64,000 bases of DNA from Patiria miniata (lineage: Eukaryota; Echinodermata; Asteroidea; Valvatida; Asterinidae): positions 6,511,806 to 6,575,805 of the forward strand of contig NW_024037058.1 in NCBI RefSeq assembly GCF_015706575.1, read 5' to 3'. Positions 11,478 through 23,464 of this stretch are shown here, one piece after another. Numbering within the stretch: position 1 is the first letter of the stretch; every line of letters begins with the position of its first letter. A program made the translations under genes and the position numbers. Under the pieces are notes generated by a model. That model did not search any database. It was not told the origin of the DNA and saw only the letters and a list, made by a program, of their open reading frames with translations.

Positions 11478-13463
11478 ATGGCATCTAATGTTACAGTTCA
11501 ATCAGTGTTGGAGAAGATTAGTGTGGATCATCTGGAATGCTCCATCTGCACCAACCGTTTCAGGAAGCCCAAACTGCTGGACTGTTTGCATAGTTTTTGC
11601 CTGCAATGCCTGCAAGGGCTCAGACAGAGCCAAGATCCTAGTGGTACAAAGCTGACATGTCCTCTGTGCAGACGTGAAACCATGTTGAAAGGGTCTGGGG
11701 TTGCTGATCTCCCTAATAACTTTGCATTCAGTGCCCTGATGGAGGAAGTTGCAATGCAGGAAAAGCTACTGGAAGGTCAAGGGTCAGACATCAAATGTCA
11801 AAACTGTGATGAGGATAATCGGGCCATTTCGAGATGCATGGACTGTGATAATTTTCTGTGCCCAGAATGTCAAAAGGCTCATGAACGTATGACTTTCATG
11901 AAATCTCATAAAATCTACACACTGACTCAACTTCGATCAGGAGAAATTGTCTACAAGAGTAAACTAAGAGATGAAGTTCTAAAATGTGGCAAGCATCCAG
12001 ATCAGAATCTCAATGTCTACTGCAACTCATGTGAGCAAGTCATATGCACAACTTGCTCGGTTCTTGATCATACAAAACACTCACTTACTGGATTACCTGA
12101 GGCAGTAAAAAAATGTAAGAAGAAAGTCGCAGAAATGGTCCAAAAAAGTGAGACTAGAACAACAGAATTGAGCACCACCACAAAAGCAATGTGCCAATCT
12201 CAAAAAGAGCTGGACATCATGTTTGCCAACACTCAAAAGAAAATCTCCAAAAAGGCTCAACAGAAGATTACAAAGCTGAAACAGGAGATTGCAAAGATCC
12301 AAAAGGAGATTGCAAAAATCCAAAAGGAAGAACAGAAACTGTTACAAGAGACAGACATGATTTATAAAGACAAACTCAAAGCTTTTGAAGCTGTTCAAGC
12401 AACCAACAGGAAAGAGGTGACACAGACAGAGCACAAGCTGGAGGAGGTCAAACAACTCATGAATCAAGCAAGTTGCTACGAGATTCTTGAACTTCAGCAG
12501 AAGCTCTTGCATAACCTCAGTGAATTGACAGGGAAACAGCCACAGCAAGTTCCTGACAAGTTGACCTTCATGGACTTTGAAGAAGGTGAGAGGTCACTGG
12601 GGAAGATCATTCTGGAGGAAGAGCCACAGGCTGCAGCAAAGCAATCACCAAGACCTGGAAGATCGTGTGTGAAGGTGAAATGGGAACTGAAGACTGAATT
12701 CAAGAACTTTGAATTAGGAAATACACAGATACGACATGTGTCAGCACTCTCTGACAATAACATAGTATTAACCACTTGGATTAATGCATTATTCACAGTG
12801 TCACTGACCAATAGTCAACATACACCATCTCCTATCCCACAAAGGCTACACATCAATGGCCTCACTAATGATGTAAGGTGTATTGCAGTGAGCAAGGATG
12901 ACAAGCTCCTTGCTCTAGATTGTCCAGTAGTCAAGGTCTTCAACAAGCAACATCAGCTCCTCCATCAGTTCACACCAGGTAGAGGGTCAGACAGCCAACC
13001 AACATGCCTTGCAGTGGATGACAGCAATCTGATAGCAGTGGGTTATCAAGGCAAGAAGGAGATATCTCTACACAACCCAGATGGATCCCTCATCAGGAGA
13101 CTGCCTGCTCCAATGATTGGAGGTTATCTGACAATGTACAATCACCGCCTTATCTACACAAACTATGGCAACCAAAGGTTGGTATGTGTAGACTACTATG
13201 GTACCAGTGTATTCTCAGTAGACATGACCAGCAACATGCAGGGGGGTTGGGGCCCTACTGGTGTGTGCTGTGACAGTGATGGCAGCATCTATGTTGCTGT
13301 GGATGGATATCAAACAGGTGATGTTCTGCATTACAGTCCTGATGGCAAGTACATTGGATGTGTGATCAAGGGATGTGGTCATCCATATGGCATGACATTC
13401 ACATCAGGTGGTGATCTGGTAGTGGCTGCAGGACAGTCTGTAAAGGTTTATCACCGAGTGTAA
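11478..13463 (+). CDS. TRIM56-like RING/B-box/NHL-type E3 ubiquitin ligase (TRIM-B)
   Basis: Intact 661-residue paralog of TRIM-A. RING ligands are C21, C24, C36, H38, C41, C44, C61 and C64; the RING loop is two residues shorter than in TRIM-A. B-box 1 is at about 107-144 and B-box 2 at about 170-201 (C-x2-H-x8-C-x2-C-x4-C-x2-C-x4-H-x2-H). The coiled coil contains a doubled heptad (EIAKIQKEIAKIQK), so the segment from residue 259 to 293 is the longest of the four. The propeller ends in AAGQSVKVYHRV as in TRIM-A. The first blade is shorter and differs most. The ATG at 11478 has A at -3 and G at +4. The exon begins at 11421 after TTTGCAG. It is flanked by duplicated blocks on both sides. Confidence 0.93.
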   Translation: MASNVTVQSVLEKISVDHLECSICTNRFRKPKLLDCLHSFCLQCLQGLRQSQDPSGTKLTCPLCRRETMLKGSGVADLPNNFAFSALMEEVAMQEKLLEGQGSDIKCQNCDEDNRAISRCMDCDNFLCPECQKAHERMTFMKSHKIYTLTQLRSGEIVYKSKLRDEVLKCGKHPDQNLNVYCNSCEQVICTTCSVLDHTKHSLTGLPEAVKKCKKKVAEMVQKSETRTTELSTTTKAMCQSQKELDIMFANTQKKISKKAQQKITKLKQEIAKIQKEIAKIQKEEQKLLQETDMIYKDKLKAFEAVQATNRKEVTQTEHKLEEVKQLMNQASCYEILELQQKLLHNLSELTGKQPQQVPDKLTFMDFEEGERSLGKIILEEEPQAAAKQSPRPGRSCVKVKWELKTEFKNFELGNTQIRHVSALSDNNIVLTTWINALFTVSLTNSQHTPSPIPQRLHINGLTNDVRCIAVSKDDKLLALDCPVVKVFNKQHQLLHQFTPGRGSDSQPTCLAVDDSNLIAVGYQGKKEISLHNPDGSLIRRLPAPMIGGYLTMYNHRLIYTNYGNQRLVCVDYYGTSVFSVDMTSNMQGGWGPTGVCCDSDGSIYVAVDGYQTGDVLHYSPDGKYIGCVIKGCGHPYGMTFTSGGDLVVAAGQSVKVYHRV

Positions 13464-14870
13464 GGACAGATTAATTAAACTGGGGCTATCCAGTGTATCC
13501 ACCAACCACTTCCATCAGACATTGAACATTGTTATCACTGAAAAAGAACTTGAAAGTACACTCCCTCTAATAACATTCTACAATACTGTATATTTGGTTT
13601 ATTTCTAAGGTCTTTGCTGTCTGTATACATGTACTTTGGAAAATCTTGGACTTCAACACCAAGCCTACTTCCTTCAAAATCTTAGATCTAGTGGCCCAAT
13701 AATGAGAGCAAAGGAATGACCCTTCACATTGTTTGCAAATAGGGCAGAGTGTACATTTTAAAAATATTACAAACGAGAAGGAAAGTATTACCATGAGAGG
13801 CACTTCAATTTTCTCAGATTCGTCTCAGCAAATGCAAAGTCAATGCATGATGTGTTTTCCAAGTATAAGATATATCCCTGCTCCTGTATGCAATGTAAAC
13901 ATTTTGTTAAATTGTTTTATTGGATTTTTCAATTATTTGGAAAATTGTTGGGATTAAATGAATGCAACTTATTTTCGAATGAGAAAGACTGTGCACCTCT
14001 GTGTACACAAGACAAAACTAAATACTCAAAAGCAACCGGATGAAATATGTGTGATTTTGAACTCAAGCGATAGTTTAAAAGTAAATCATATGCAATCCCT
14101 TGGTTGTCTCTTTCACAGAGCTTTCCGAGTGCCTCATCAAATTAATGTTAGTTTCATCACATTTACAACCAAGTTGAAATGAAAACCTTGTGCATTCTAC
14201 TGCAATGATACATGGATGTTTGTAGATGAAGTAAGTATGATGGATGTACATTTGTAAAGTTAAATCTTGGTTGTTGTTTTTTCTTAAATGTGATTTTTTT
14301 TAAATTCTACAATTCAAGATGCATTTGGAACATTCCATAACTTTGGGGTCCACTTTTCCCTGTCCCTGTGCGTCTGACATCTAAGATTTTGTAATAGAAG
14401 ATGCACTCCTTTATGTGTGTACTCTTCCTCCAAGAATGCTTCTGTGAATCAAAAGACCTACCCAACAAATATTAATTAGTTTGAAGTCATTTTTAATTGC
14501 AGTGAATGGCAAATGATACATTTGGGACGTGCAGACAGAAAAAATGTCCGACTTTGGACCCTAAATGTATAGAATGACCTACTTGTGAGAGGTTCCGTAT
14601 CACTACAATAATAGTTTAGTTTATTCCATAAATGATTGAGGCTTTTACTTCTTCGACTAATCATTGATTTGCTACATGCTGATAGACCAAGTAGTTTAAA
14701 TGAAGCAATGAGCATTTGCTTTAATTACAGAATATCTCTCCAAGAGAACGCAGCTTACATGACAACAATGCCATTTCGACAAAGATCCAAAGTCTGTTAT
14801 TTTACCAATCAGCATCTGGAACTTTCTAAAGGTACCAGTGGCGCAACTAGGGTTGGAAGGTTTTTGTAAG
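13464..14870 (+). repeat. TRIM 3' flank block, copy 2
   Basis: Same order as at 5580, with extra sequence around 14210-14580 that is also present downstream of TRIM-C and TRIM-D. The small open frames are not conserved between copies. Confidence 0.7.
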
Positions 14871-15743
14871 AAAATACAAGGATAATTTTATTTTTTCATG
14901 GGCTTTTGTTTTTTCGAACACTTTGGAATAGTAGTTTCTATTGAAAAGGTATATATGATGGAATGTCATCGGTATTTTCTTGCGTGGAAAAGGTCGAGAC
15001 ACACTCAGATTTACAGTAGTTTAGGGGGAACACTGGGGCATTGAAAACATCTCAATAGTAAACTGTTTATATTGTATATGATTGGCCCAATAGATAGCGG
15101 GCAGCTATTGAAAACATACATTTGCACATGTACAAACTCAACTACCCAGAATGTGATCAAGTTGTGCAGTTCTTCTAATACTTTGTAGATTAAATGAGAT
15201 TAAAAACATTGTTAATTTGTGAAATAAATGTATTATGTACAAGTCGAAGGCAGATTGCATAAACGAAGGTCATTTTTTTCATATCAACATGTTTTGGAAA
15301 ATATGATTTACCAAACGGATTTACGAATTTTTTAGTTTGAACACATAAACATCACATCCTTAGCATCACATAACATATCGTTACAGCCCATGTGACACAG
15401 CCTAATTTGCTAATATAATTCACAACGTAAAAGCATTTTAGATGTTGTGTCTAGGTTTTACTAGATGTGCATGACAACAGGTTTAAGAACAAATGTAGAA
15501 GGCGCCTGCTGAATGGTCTCGAGGTCAATTAGACGCAGTCTTGCTTTGCACAATAATCGACGAATCTCTCGGATATCATAGATCCTCGCTGTACAAGGGG
15601 ATATTACATAGACTACCTTAGCACCCATCCCCCTACAATTGAGAACAATTCACAATGCAGTGGGTGTGTACTGTTAAAAAGCGTTTGTCTCAAGAGGCCA
15701 CTCTTTAGGCAAAAGTATAGTAATTTCTACAAAATGAACTTAC
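14871..15743. repeat. Duplicated block upstream of the 97-base exon, copy 2
   Basis: Close match to 6641-7530. No coding sequence seen. Confidence 0.6.
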
Positions 15744-15840
15744 CTGTACATGGAAGTACATTGGGAAATCTGTTCTTGTTTCTGCAGACAGGTTTCATGG
15801 CTTCCTCACAGTTGACTGCCACTGACATTTCATATAGCAC
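15744..15840 (-). CDS. 97-base internal exon of an unrecognised gene, copy 2
   Basis: Same length, frame and splice sites as the copy at 7531 (acceptor GTAG, donor GTAAGT). Two codons differ in the middle: EEAMKPVCRNKNRFPNVLPC against EEAKKPVCKNKNRFPNVLPC. The frame is open throughout. It lies downstream of TRIM-B on the opposite strand. Confidence 0.5.
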
Positions 15841-16541
15841 CTACATTTCAAATTGAACAAATTGACAGACAACACACATTACATTGCATTTTGTCTCTCT
15901 AGCTCAGACTTCAATTACGAATCAAGTTATCTCTTGCTGACTGAATCGTTCGCGTATTCATTCTTCAGCAAGTGCATGGACAACATAGCCATACACCAGT
16001 ATGGTAGAAATATAGCATTGAGTTTGTGACTCCGACTTGAGTTTGATTTGCACTGCAAATTTTCAGACTTAAACTTCAAGTTACAATGGATGATGACTCA
16101 AACTCGGCTCTCATGACTCAACTCATGACTCGAGACATGTCACTGGTGAGTCACATTTCACCGACTCAAAGAAAGCTTTTTGGGAAAACTGTCTGGTAAA
16201 TACATTTATCTATTGCTGATCACGTGCAAAATTTGGTTTGTTGTCGGTAACAATTGGTTGAAATAAAGCCCTTGTATTCTGATAAACTCTGCTTTGCAGA
16301 TACGAAAATGGGAAAATCTGATAACCTCACTTGAAATTCTATAGACTACAGAAATTCATGCCATTTTGTGGAGACTTTTAAAGCTGTGAGTTCGTAAAAT
16401 AATCACTGAGCCAAATTTTTACCCCAAATCGCCTTGAATTTCTCCACAGGGTCTTGCTTGTCCATCTGTTTTTGCAGTGTGGTAATGGTGCTCTGTAGTG
16501 ACTGACCCAATAAGCACCAACCTTAGCCGGTCTGGTGAGCG
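15841..16541. repeat. Duplicated intronic block, copy 2
   Basis: Match to 7628-8305, with the same GACTC-rich patch at about 16015-16165. Confidence 0.5.
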
Positions 16542-16662
16542 TCATGTGTCACATCTCGGCGTCGCTGACCACGCAGTCTTGGTCCTTCTAGAGGGGATGT
16601 TGGTGTCAGAACCCGAGGAGCTGGAATTATCATCATCGCTTTTGGGGACATGGGCCTGGGCT
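16542..16662 (-). CDS. Candidate exon, serine- and aspartate-rich, copy 2
   Basis: Second copy of the 8306 candidate. The frame reads SDDDNSSSSGSDTNIPSRRT and reaches a stop at 16542-16544. It is four codons longer than copy 1 near its start. Several substitutions between the copies change amino acids, so selection is not clear. Donor not found. Confidence 0.25.
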
Positions 16663-16900
16663 GGGGGAAAGGATAAAACAAATTTCAAATTACGCTAGTA
16701 TAATACTTGTAATAATGGTCATCCATGTTTATTTTTGTAAGCATGTTTGCAGAGCATTTATGCAGTGTTCACATGTTTAAACATTTAGCCAACACTATAC
16801 AAAGGCTGATGCTGATAATGCCAAGGACTCATTTTATAATTTATTATCTCCTGGATCAGAATCTCCTTGTCATTCCTCAGCAGAGTTGTAATGAGTCACT
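16663..16900. other. No gene seen
   Basis: Short AT-rich stretch between the candidate exon and the GAGTC repeat. Confidence 0.4.
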
Positions 16901-16904
16901 GTTT

Positions 16905-17140
16905 TTCTGTGACTCGAGTCGAGTCAGTCATTTTCAAGAAGTGAATCGACTGAGTCGAGTCAAGTCATTTTAAAGAAGTGACTTGAGTCCAGTCCAGTTA
17001 TAGGTCCAAAAGGTTGAGTCGAGTCATTTCAAAAAAGTGAGTCAAGTCGAATTGAGTCATTAGGTCAACAAGGTTCAAGTCGAATCGAGTAGAGTCAAGT
17101 CAAATACTTAGCCAATTTAGTCAAGTCAATTTGAGTCACG
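16905..17140. repeat. Degenerate GAGTCGAGTC tandem repeat
   Basis: Many imperfect copies of GAGTCGAGTCA, interleaved with CATTTTAAAGAAGTGA. Related words occur near 7800 and 16015. It looks like a decayed minisatellite. Confidence 0.65.
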
Positions 17141-18944
17141 AATATCTGAACACTATTTACAAAGAAAGACAAGAAAGAAAGTCACTTGTCTCAATAACAG
17201 TCTCGAGAACTGAAACTTTGATCCTTTCTAGTTTGGTTTCAGGTCTAGAATATTTTTTGCTGATGGCTGACGTCAAAACCAAATTGCATTATTCAAAACT
17301 GTTTCTGATAAGATAAGAATGAAGTTTGCATGGTGAGGATAACAGCAAGGTAATTTGCGGTGGCACCATGCATAATAATCTTTTGTGAGTATGCGGTGGT
17401 TCTGAGAAGAACCAGTTTAAACTCAACGTTTTGGCCAGCACACTCAGTCTGTCGTCAGGAGACCCTCCCCCAAAAAACCTGCATTCTGATATGTCTATGG
17501 CTGTTTGTTCAGAATGTGATACAACAAACAACTAACAAAGTATGATCACATTCGCAACAAAAGAACATCGCAACAAAAGAACAAATCGCAACAAAAGAAA
17601 AAAAAAAATGGCTGCTGCGGTAAGAAAACTTCTTCATGTTCTTGCAAGCAACTGCAGACTTTTATCAATGTGTCTTAAAACCAAAAATCTATGTCGTTAA
17701 CGCAACATCTCTAATGGTTGTTTACAGCAGTGAATTCAACAACATGACAACCATGCTGAAATGGATCTTCTTGTAATGTTATAGTTGGCTTTGCATTTTA
17801 TGTTTTCCTGAAATTGTATACAGATATTGTGAAACAGAAAGTGGCTCGATATAGTCACTGACTCGGGGTTTTAATCTAAGGCCTGATTTTCATTGTGGAT
17901 TTTGTTGGAGATATTTTAATCTCTTTGGGTTTGAAGAGTTTAATTAAATCAAATATGGAATCAAGAATTATTTAATCATTCTGTAGTCCAACCTACTCAT
18001 TTCTTTTGCCCTTCTGTCAATTGGTTGCTCGTCTTTTGTTGTAAAGGGAAACCATGTTTGAATGAATTTTCAACACGTCACTTCTAATCTTTATGTAAAA
18101 ATTCTATTTTAGGGCAGCTGCAACCCTCTTTAAAAGGCTTTTCTTTTCAATTTTGTGCACAAACAAATACACAATGCAAGGAGACTCCTTCCTAGCATTT
18201 ACATTATTGATCGCGATAGGGACAGCTAGGAACCAGTTAAACATACGAGGAGCTAGTCATGGTTTGATGGCAAATCATCCAAAATTTCTGTAATTTTTCC
18301 AAAACTGAGTGTTGGGGGAGCAATTTTCTCCATTTGATGTATCATTTAGAAGTGAATAAAAAAAAATCCCCCAAAAAGTTTTGTTTCCTTGGTAAAATCT
18401 TTGATTTCAAGGTAAAACTTGAAAAGAGCACTCATTTAGTGATGAGTTTCACAAGATCACTTTCAGACCCTAATCTAACACATGAGCTGAAAGTATTTGA
18501 CCAAAAAGTTGCAATTCTTAAGAACTGTACTCATGTCAAATCTGCACTTTTTTGAGATATTGTGTGTCCGACTAGACAAGTGATGACATAAAGAAATATC
18601 CACACGAAAATAGCCCAACCAGCCTTAATATATGAGCAGTAATCTGATTTGAAGGCTTCTTGCTCTGGGAATTTAAGAAAATTTGATATTTTTTTCCTGA
18701 CTTATTCCAATTTTGTCTATTGTATTCTTAACTCCCACATTGCCCCCCCCCCAAAAAAAATAACCCTACAAACCTTTGATTTTGCATCTGGAACCCTCCT
18801 AGGAAAAGTTTTACTTTGGATTACTTTTGTAGCTCTAATAACAGAAAAATAAAATATACATTCTTCCATGCTATCACGAAACTGAATCACTATTGGGCGA
18901 CAAACAACTGAAAAATATAATATATAATTAAAAACTAGAGGTTC
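17141..18944. other. No gene seen; short repeats only
   Basis: Contains a threefold repeat of TCGCAACAAAAGAACA at about 17547-17600 and a short hammerhead-like motif near 17428 (see rejected items). Otherwise AT-rich with no coding sequence seen. Confidence 0.45.
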
Positions 18945-20336
18945 GCGTTTGTTGTTACAAACGCAGAGTGGTCGGGTAGACAACCATTTCATTAGACATT
19001 CTCCAATTAAATTATGAATATGTTTATGTCAGAAAAAAAGGACCAAGAACTTCAACATTTCCAGTACCAATTATTTTGTACAAAAAGAATGCGTCTTTTA
19101 AGGTGTGATAAATTTCAGTAAACAGTTGGGTACACGTACAAGTTATTTCCGGTTTGATGGCGTCATCAGTCAAACAGGGAAGGGAAAACACTTGTTTTAT
19201 CATTAAGTAAAAATAACGCATTAAAATGTGGAAATTAAGTGTATGTAATAATAACAGTTAACTTCCAGTTTGATGATGTCACAGTATTTGGAAGCAAAAG
19301 GTCAACATTAAGTGTAACAGATGTCATTTTTGGAGGGGGCAAAAAAACAAGGTCATGAGACAGGGATCAAATGATTGATTTAAACTTAAAATAAAATGGT
19401 TATTGTTGAATTCTCCCTACAGTAATTTCCGGTCTGATGACGTCATGATTATGAAACCTTGCAAATTCATTTGCGGTTGCTCACGGGATATATAGGGTCA
19501 ATATATCATAAAAATTTGATTGAGGGTTTTAACATTTTAAAAGATTAAACTGTTTTCTATGTGCCGCTGGAGGGCGCCCTTTTGTGGATGACGTCAAAAT
19601 AATGTTTTTGTGATTGGCATTCCTCACTTAACACTTCCATAACGTATTTGTCTGTAGTAAAATGCTTCCGTTTTAGAGTTAGATTCAGTTTCTATTTCAC
19701 TTCCGGTAACACCGGAAGTAAAGGTCAAGCAGTTTTGTGCCCGGGAATAAGAAATGTTGCTCAAGGCACCGTCTACAACCTCACGAAAAAACGAACACGA
19801 TACCCTATTTAGTTCAAGAGATATAGGTCAAAGTATTTTGTCAAATTGTGCAATCAAAGCGCTTGTAATTTGATACCTGATGATGTCATGATGACGTAAC
19901 AACAGTTATAACATCTTCGTAACATGGTACAAGTTCACACAAGGTTTTATGATCATACCGTAAACCGTTTGGAAGAAATTGTGCTTTGTTTCGATTTCAG
20001 GCTAATGTCTTCATTTTGAATTCACCTAACTTTGACCTTCCGGTAGACCCGGAAGTAAAGGTCAAGTGAGTTCACGTACATGACAAAAAATGTTTATCAA
20101 TTTATGGTCTATCTGTTTACAAGATTGGAGCATAATTGATTATTTTGTTGAAGAGTTATAGATGAAAGAAGATCGTCATTTTTTCAACGAAAATCGCTTG
20201 TAATTTGACACCCGATGACGTCATTATGACGTCAGTGTAATATGCACCACTCTGAGTGAGGGTCAATATATGTTTAAAGTTACAAGTTCATATCATATAC
20301 TGTTTAGGAGAAAACCCGCGGAAACGTGCTATGCAG

Positions 20337-20342
20337 AAAAAA

Positions 20343-20374
<32 letters not shown>
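20337..20374. repeat. (AAAG)n microsatellite
   Basis: About nine units of AAAG near the end of the interspersed element; the relative at 30180-30215 has a shorter, interrupted run in the same place. Confidence 0.9.
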
Positions 20375-20375
<1 letters not shown>

Positions 20376-20394
20376 TAATCGCAACAAATCCAAA

Positions 20395-20421
20395 GAGTGG
20401 TCGGGTTGTGCCCGACCACTC
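20395..20421. repeat. Hairpin: 11-base arms, 5-base loop
   Basis: GAGTGGTCGGG at 20395-20405 and CCCGACCACTC at 20411-20421 pair perfectly around a TTGTG loop. It closes the element described at 18945. Confidence 0.85.
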
Positions 20422-20499
20422 AATAAAGTCAGTCAAGTTCTGAGGGCAGTGCTTTATTCAAAAGTGAACAAAAGATTGCTATTGAAAAAAAAATTGAAA

Positions 20500-21122
20500 A
20501 CACTTTTTTTTATTAGGCTGAAATTTAAAAATAACCAGGGCTGCTTAGTCCCAAAATAGCATTGGTGACTTCTGATTCCATTTTTGTGGGCCGGGGCACC
20601 AGGGTCATGGAAACACTGACTGCTATTTATGCACAGGAACTGCATTGATGTGTGCATAAAAATCCGCACAGTACAATGTATGTACAAGTGGACTCAGTCC
20701 AATAGGTTCTAAATATAGAACTGGGAATTTACACACTGTGTGCAATCATATTTAAGCATTCATGTACATGTACAGTGTATTGCATACACATCAAACGGTG
20801 TAAACTGCCTACGTTGTGCGCCATCTTTCAGAAGGATAGTTTCAAATTTTCCTTTTAAACTAACAAAAAGACTTCAATTCAGGTAAGATACTTCATATTG
20901 TACCGTGGTTGTACCCATATTACATGGCATTTGTCAAAAATCTTAATTGCCAGTACCGATATGTGCAGCATTGGTCTTACAAGAGGGAGTAGTCAATGCT
21001 CAAATACAATACTCTTGACAAAAATGTCCCTGTTGTCAGTCTACCAGCTTGAGAGGACTAAACATATCCTTGATCCTACATTTGAACCTCACTATAAAAG
21101 TTTAACAGTTGAACAAAGAACT
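20500..21122 (+). repeat. Duplicated TRIM upstream block, copy 2, with candidate non-coding exon
   Basis: Match to 330-912. A conserved donor (AG then GTAAG) begins at 20883, so an upstream untranslated exon of TRIM-C may end at 20882. Confidence 0.5.
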
Positions 21123-21194
21123 TGACCCTGTGGCTTCTTTCTGTTTGCTATTCTGATAAACCTGTCTGTCAAATTGTTAATATTAACAGCCTAT

Positions 21195-21300
21195 AGACCT
21201 TTGGATTTGTTAGATGTAGAAAACAGTCGCATGCTGTGTTTGATTTTACTTGTACAGCTCGTACCACAGCGCTACATAAGTGGACTCCAGGAACTGCAAA
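21195..21300 (+). repeat. Single degenerate unit of the promoter minisatellite (TRIM-C)
   Basis: One unit of the array seen three times before TRIM-B and TRIM-D. The TATA-like word is changed to GATGTAGAAAAC. Confidence 0.45.
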
Positions 21301-21324
21301 TGACTGTACTCAACATCATGTGAC

Positions 21325-21441
21325 ATGGTCCGTGTTGATACAGAGGGGCGTATATGTACATAGATCGCCATCTTTGTTCATATCTGCCATTGCCGTAAGT
21401 GACATCAGAATGGCAGTGGCTCATTTCATGTATACCTGAAG
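21325..21441 (+). other. Putative 5' untranslated exon of TRIM-C
   Basis: Shares GAGGGGCGTATA, GATCGCCATCTTTGTTCAT and GTGACATCAGAATGG with TRIM-B and TRIM-D. Donor GTAAGA at 21442. The start of the exon is not defined. Confidence 0.5.
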
Positions 21442-21890
21442 GTAAGATTTTTATTTAATGGGTCTACCTGTAAGTCTATCTACACATTTGATATAAATCA
21501 ACAGCATCACATTATCTCGTATGAAGGCCATGTACATTTAAATTCAGTATTTGCCAATTACAACTTTGCGTATTTGATGGAAATTCAGGTGGATCCGTCA
21601 AACCTGTTAGAATACAGACATGTGGAATACACAAGTCTTGTATTCATGACAGAAATAAGTGACATGCATTGTTTGTACTTACATGCAGTCTTACAAAACA
21701 ACTGTTAGGCCTTTAAGAAGATTCGGCACTGGTATTGCTGAGTAAATTACAAAAAAATAATAATAAAACCAAAAATCAAAATGATGGAAGGCAACTCTTT
21801 TTTTTTTTTAGGTTAGTGCACTTTTCTTACAGAAAAGTGGACTTTTTTGACACGTCTACAATTGAAATATGGGCCAGTTAAAGTACTTGA
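21442..21890 (+). other. Presumed TRIM-C intron, 5' part
   Basis: Continues the match to 42114-42450 and 10540-10760. Nothing else seen. Confidence 0.4.
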
Positions 21891-22060
21891 AATATTTATA
21901 TTTTCTGGTGCAGGCAATATTTGGTTGCAGTAACTCCTGCCCACCTCGACTCAAAACACCCAGCTGACCCAGGCAAGCTCAAAAGGTGGAGTGGTAAGAC
22001 GTTTGCACTAAACAGGAGGTACTGGGTTCGAGTCCAACCTGAGTAATAGTAAGACTGACC
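21890..22060 (+). mobile_element. tRNA-derived SINE
   Basis: An A-box-like AGGTGGAGTGGTAAGA (21984-21999) and a perfect B-box GGTTCGAGTCC (22025-22035) sit at tRNA spacing. No matching acceptor stem was seen, so a SINE head is likelier than a tRNA gene. The same element lies in the TRIM-D upstream region near 43020, so it was there before the block was duplicated. Confidence 0.55.
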
Positions 22061-22860
22061 TTTTGTATACAAGTGCCCTTTTTACACCAGCATTTACCCC
22101 CCCCCCCCCATTTGTAAACCTTTATTTTTAAAAATGAGGGTTTTTTTTAAACCAGTGTCCTTTTTGTTACCAGCACCCTCTTACGAGTGCCCTTTTTTTA
22201 AATTTCACGCAATCGGCGTTAATTGTGCCATCCTGATAATTGCCACATATGGTTGCAAACCAGTAAATCGGACCGAAATTGCCTACGCCGGCCAAATTAC
22301 GATTTGCATGCCCTCAAAATCTTCAGTATTTGAGCATGCTGTGGGTCATGAACTTGAGGGTTTGTAAAAAATATGGGTGGAAGCCGTGCACAGGACTGTG
22401 AACTTGTAGTTCTGTTCAATTTGGATGAAATTGGGGCCCTTAAAGCGCTCTATTTTGCATTGGAGTGTAGGCATTGTTTTTCAAAATGGCGATGGGCTTC
22501 AGGACTATTTTTAGGGGTGATCATCTTCGGATGGAAATTTCACCTAAAAGTCATCAGTTGACCCCCCAAAAATTGAAAAAGAAATGAAAAATGATGAAAT
22601 AAGCTTCAATTTGATGTGTGTCTCGAACACCTTGGAGAGTTGTGAGTATTTTTCCTGAATTTCAGAAGTGGGAGCATTTACCATTGGGGTCTATGGAGAA
22701 GTTTATTTACTGGTCTGTATCCATGATCATCCGGTTTGAACAGCACCCTCATAGGAAGATAGTACTAGCCCCCACTCCCAATTTTTTATTTTACAAAAAA
22801 GATTTTACAGCGAGTGCTCTTTTCATTAACTTTTTACAACACCGAGTATAGTAGTATGTT
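22061..22860. repeat. Low-complexity element with repeated AGTGCCCTTTT
   Basis: Contains a C-run and several copies of AGTGCCCTTTT; related sequence lies at 43130-43290. The open frames seen are not shared with that copy. Confidence 0.35.
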
Positions 22861-23425
22861 TATTAAATTACGTCGGTGAAGGGCAAACCCCAGTCTTAGA
22901 AAAAAAATGCGACTTTTTGTGAACTGTTTCATTCAAACCGGTAGCCACGTCCTCATCAAGTCAATGAAAAGTCATTTTTTTGTCAGGTCAACTCACAAAC
23001 TATTTATAAAACAAACTGTGCCAAAGGCATTTTTCTGCCATTGAAAACCTTTTCACATGCGACCTACTTTTATTTTAACTTGTTATGAACTTTATTACAA
23101 CTTACATTAGGCGTAGAAAATGTCCCAGCTGAAAAACAGCTGAAAAGAATTCTTTGATGTTACATTTTCAGGACAAAGTATGCTCTTTCATGAACATGGT
23201 AACCCTACTATACAAGTTGCTATTTTCTTTTGGGAAAAAATAACTAAAATCAGGTTTGAATCAAGCACATAGTACATGTAGTATGTGAATAAACTTCAAT
23301 TTTATGAATACTCTACTTGACAGAATGTTTTAAACTTTACATGTAGGTTATTTAAACCAAATGATCATTAGAAGTTGAAATACATGTAATTCCAAAACCT
23401 TTTACTTAATGTGCTTCATTTGTAG
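22861..23425 (+). other. Presumed TRIM-C intron, 3' part
   Basis: Matches the sequence before TRIM-B and TRIM-D and ends at the acceptor TTTGTAG (AG at 23424-23425). Confidence 0.5.
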
Positions 23426-23464
23426 GTTAAAGGTCATACTATCACACCAAGCCCAACAGTGAAG

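Larger units (their letters stand above)
18945..20425 (+). mobile_element. Interspersed element of unknown class ending in a hairpin
   Basis: Bounded by GAGTGGTCGGG at about 18966 and again at 20395. The second copy forms a stem with CCCGACCACTC. Inside are four perfect TGACGTCA words (19438, 19589, 20216, 20227) and paired TTCCGGT/ACCGGAAGT words. A partial relative at about 29280-30257 ends in the same GTGGTCGGGTTGTGC. No protein frame. The class is not clear: a hairpin near the 3' end recalls Helitrons, but the expected 3' terminus was not seen. Confidence 0.4.

Noticed and set aside
17425-17470. Hammerhead ribozyme (minus strand, CTGACGA ... CCAAAACGTTGAG)
   Set aside because: The order recalls the ribozymes of some mobile elements, but the required GAAA is changed to AAAA and stem II would have only about three pairs.
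21984-22046. Working tRNA gene
   Set aside because: The A- and B-boxes are good, but no acceptor stem pairing or normal anticodon arm could be drawn, and a decayed copy lies at the same place in the TRIM-D block, which fits a SINE.
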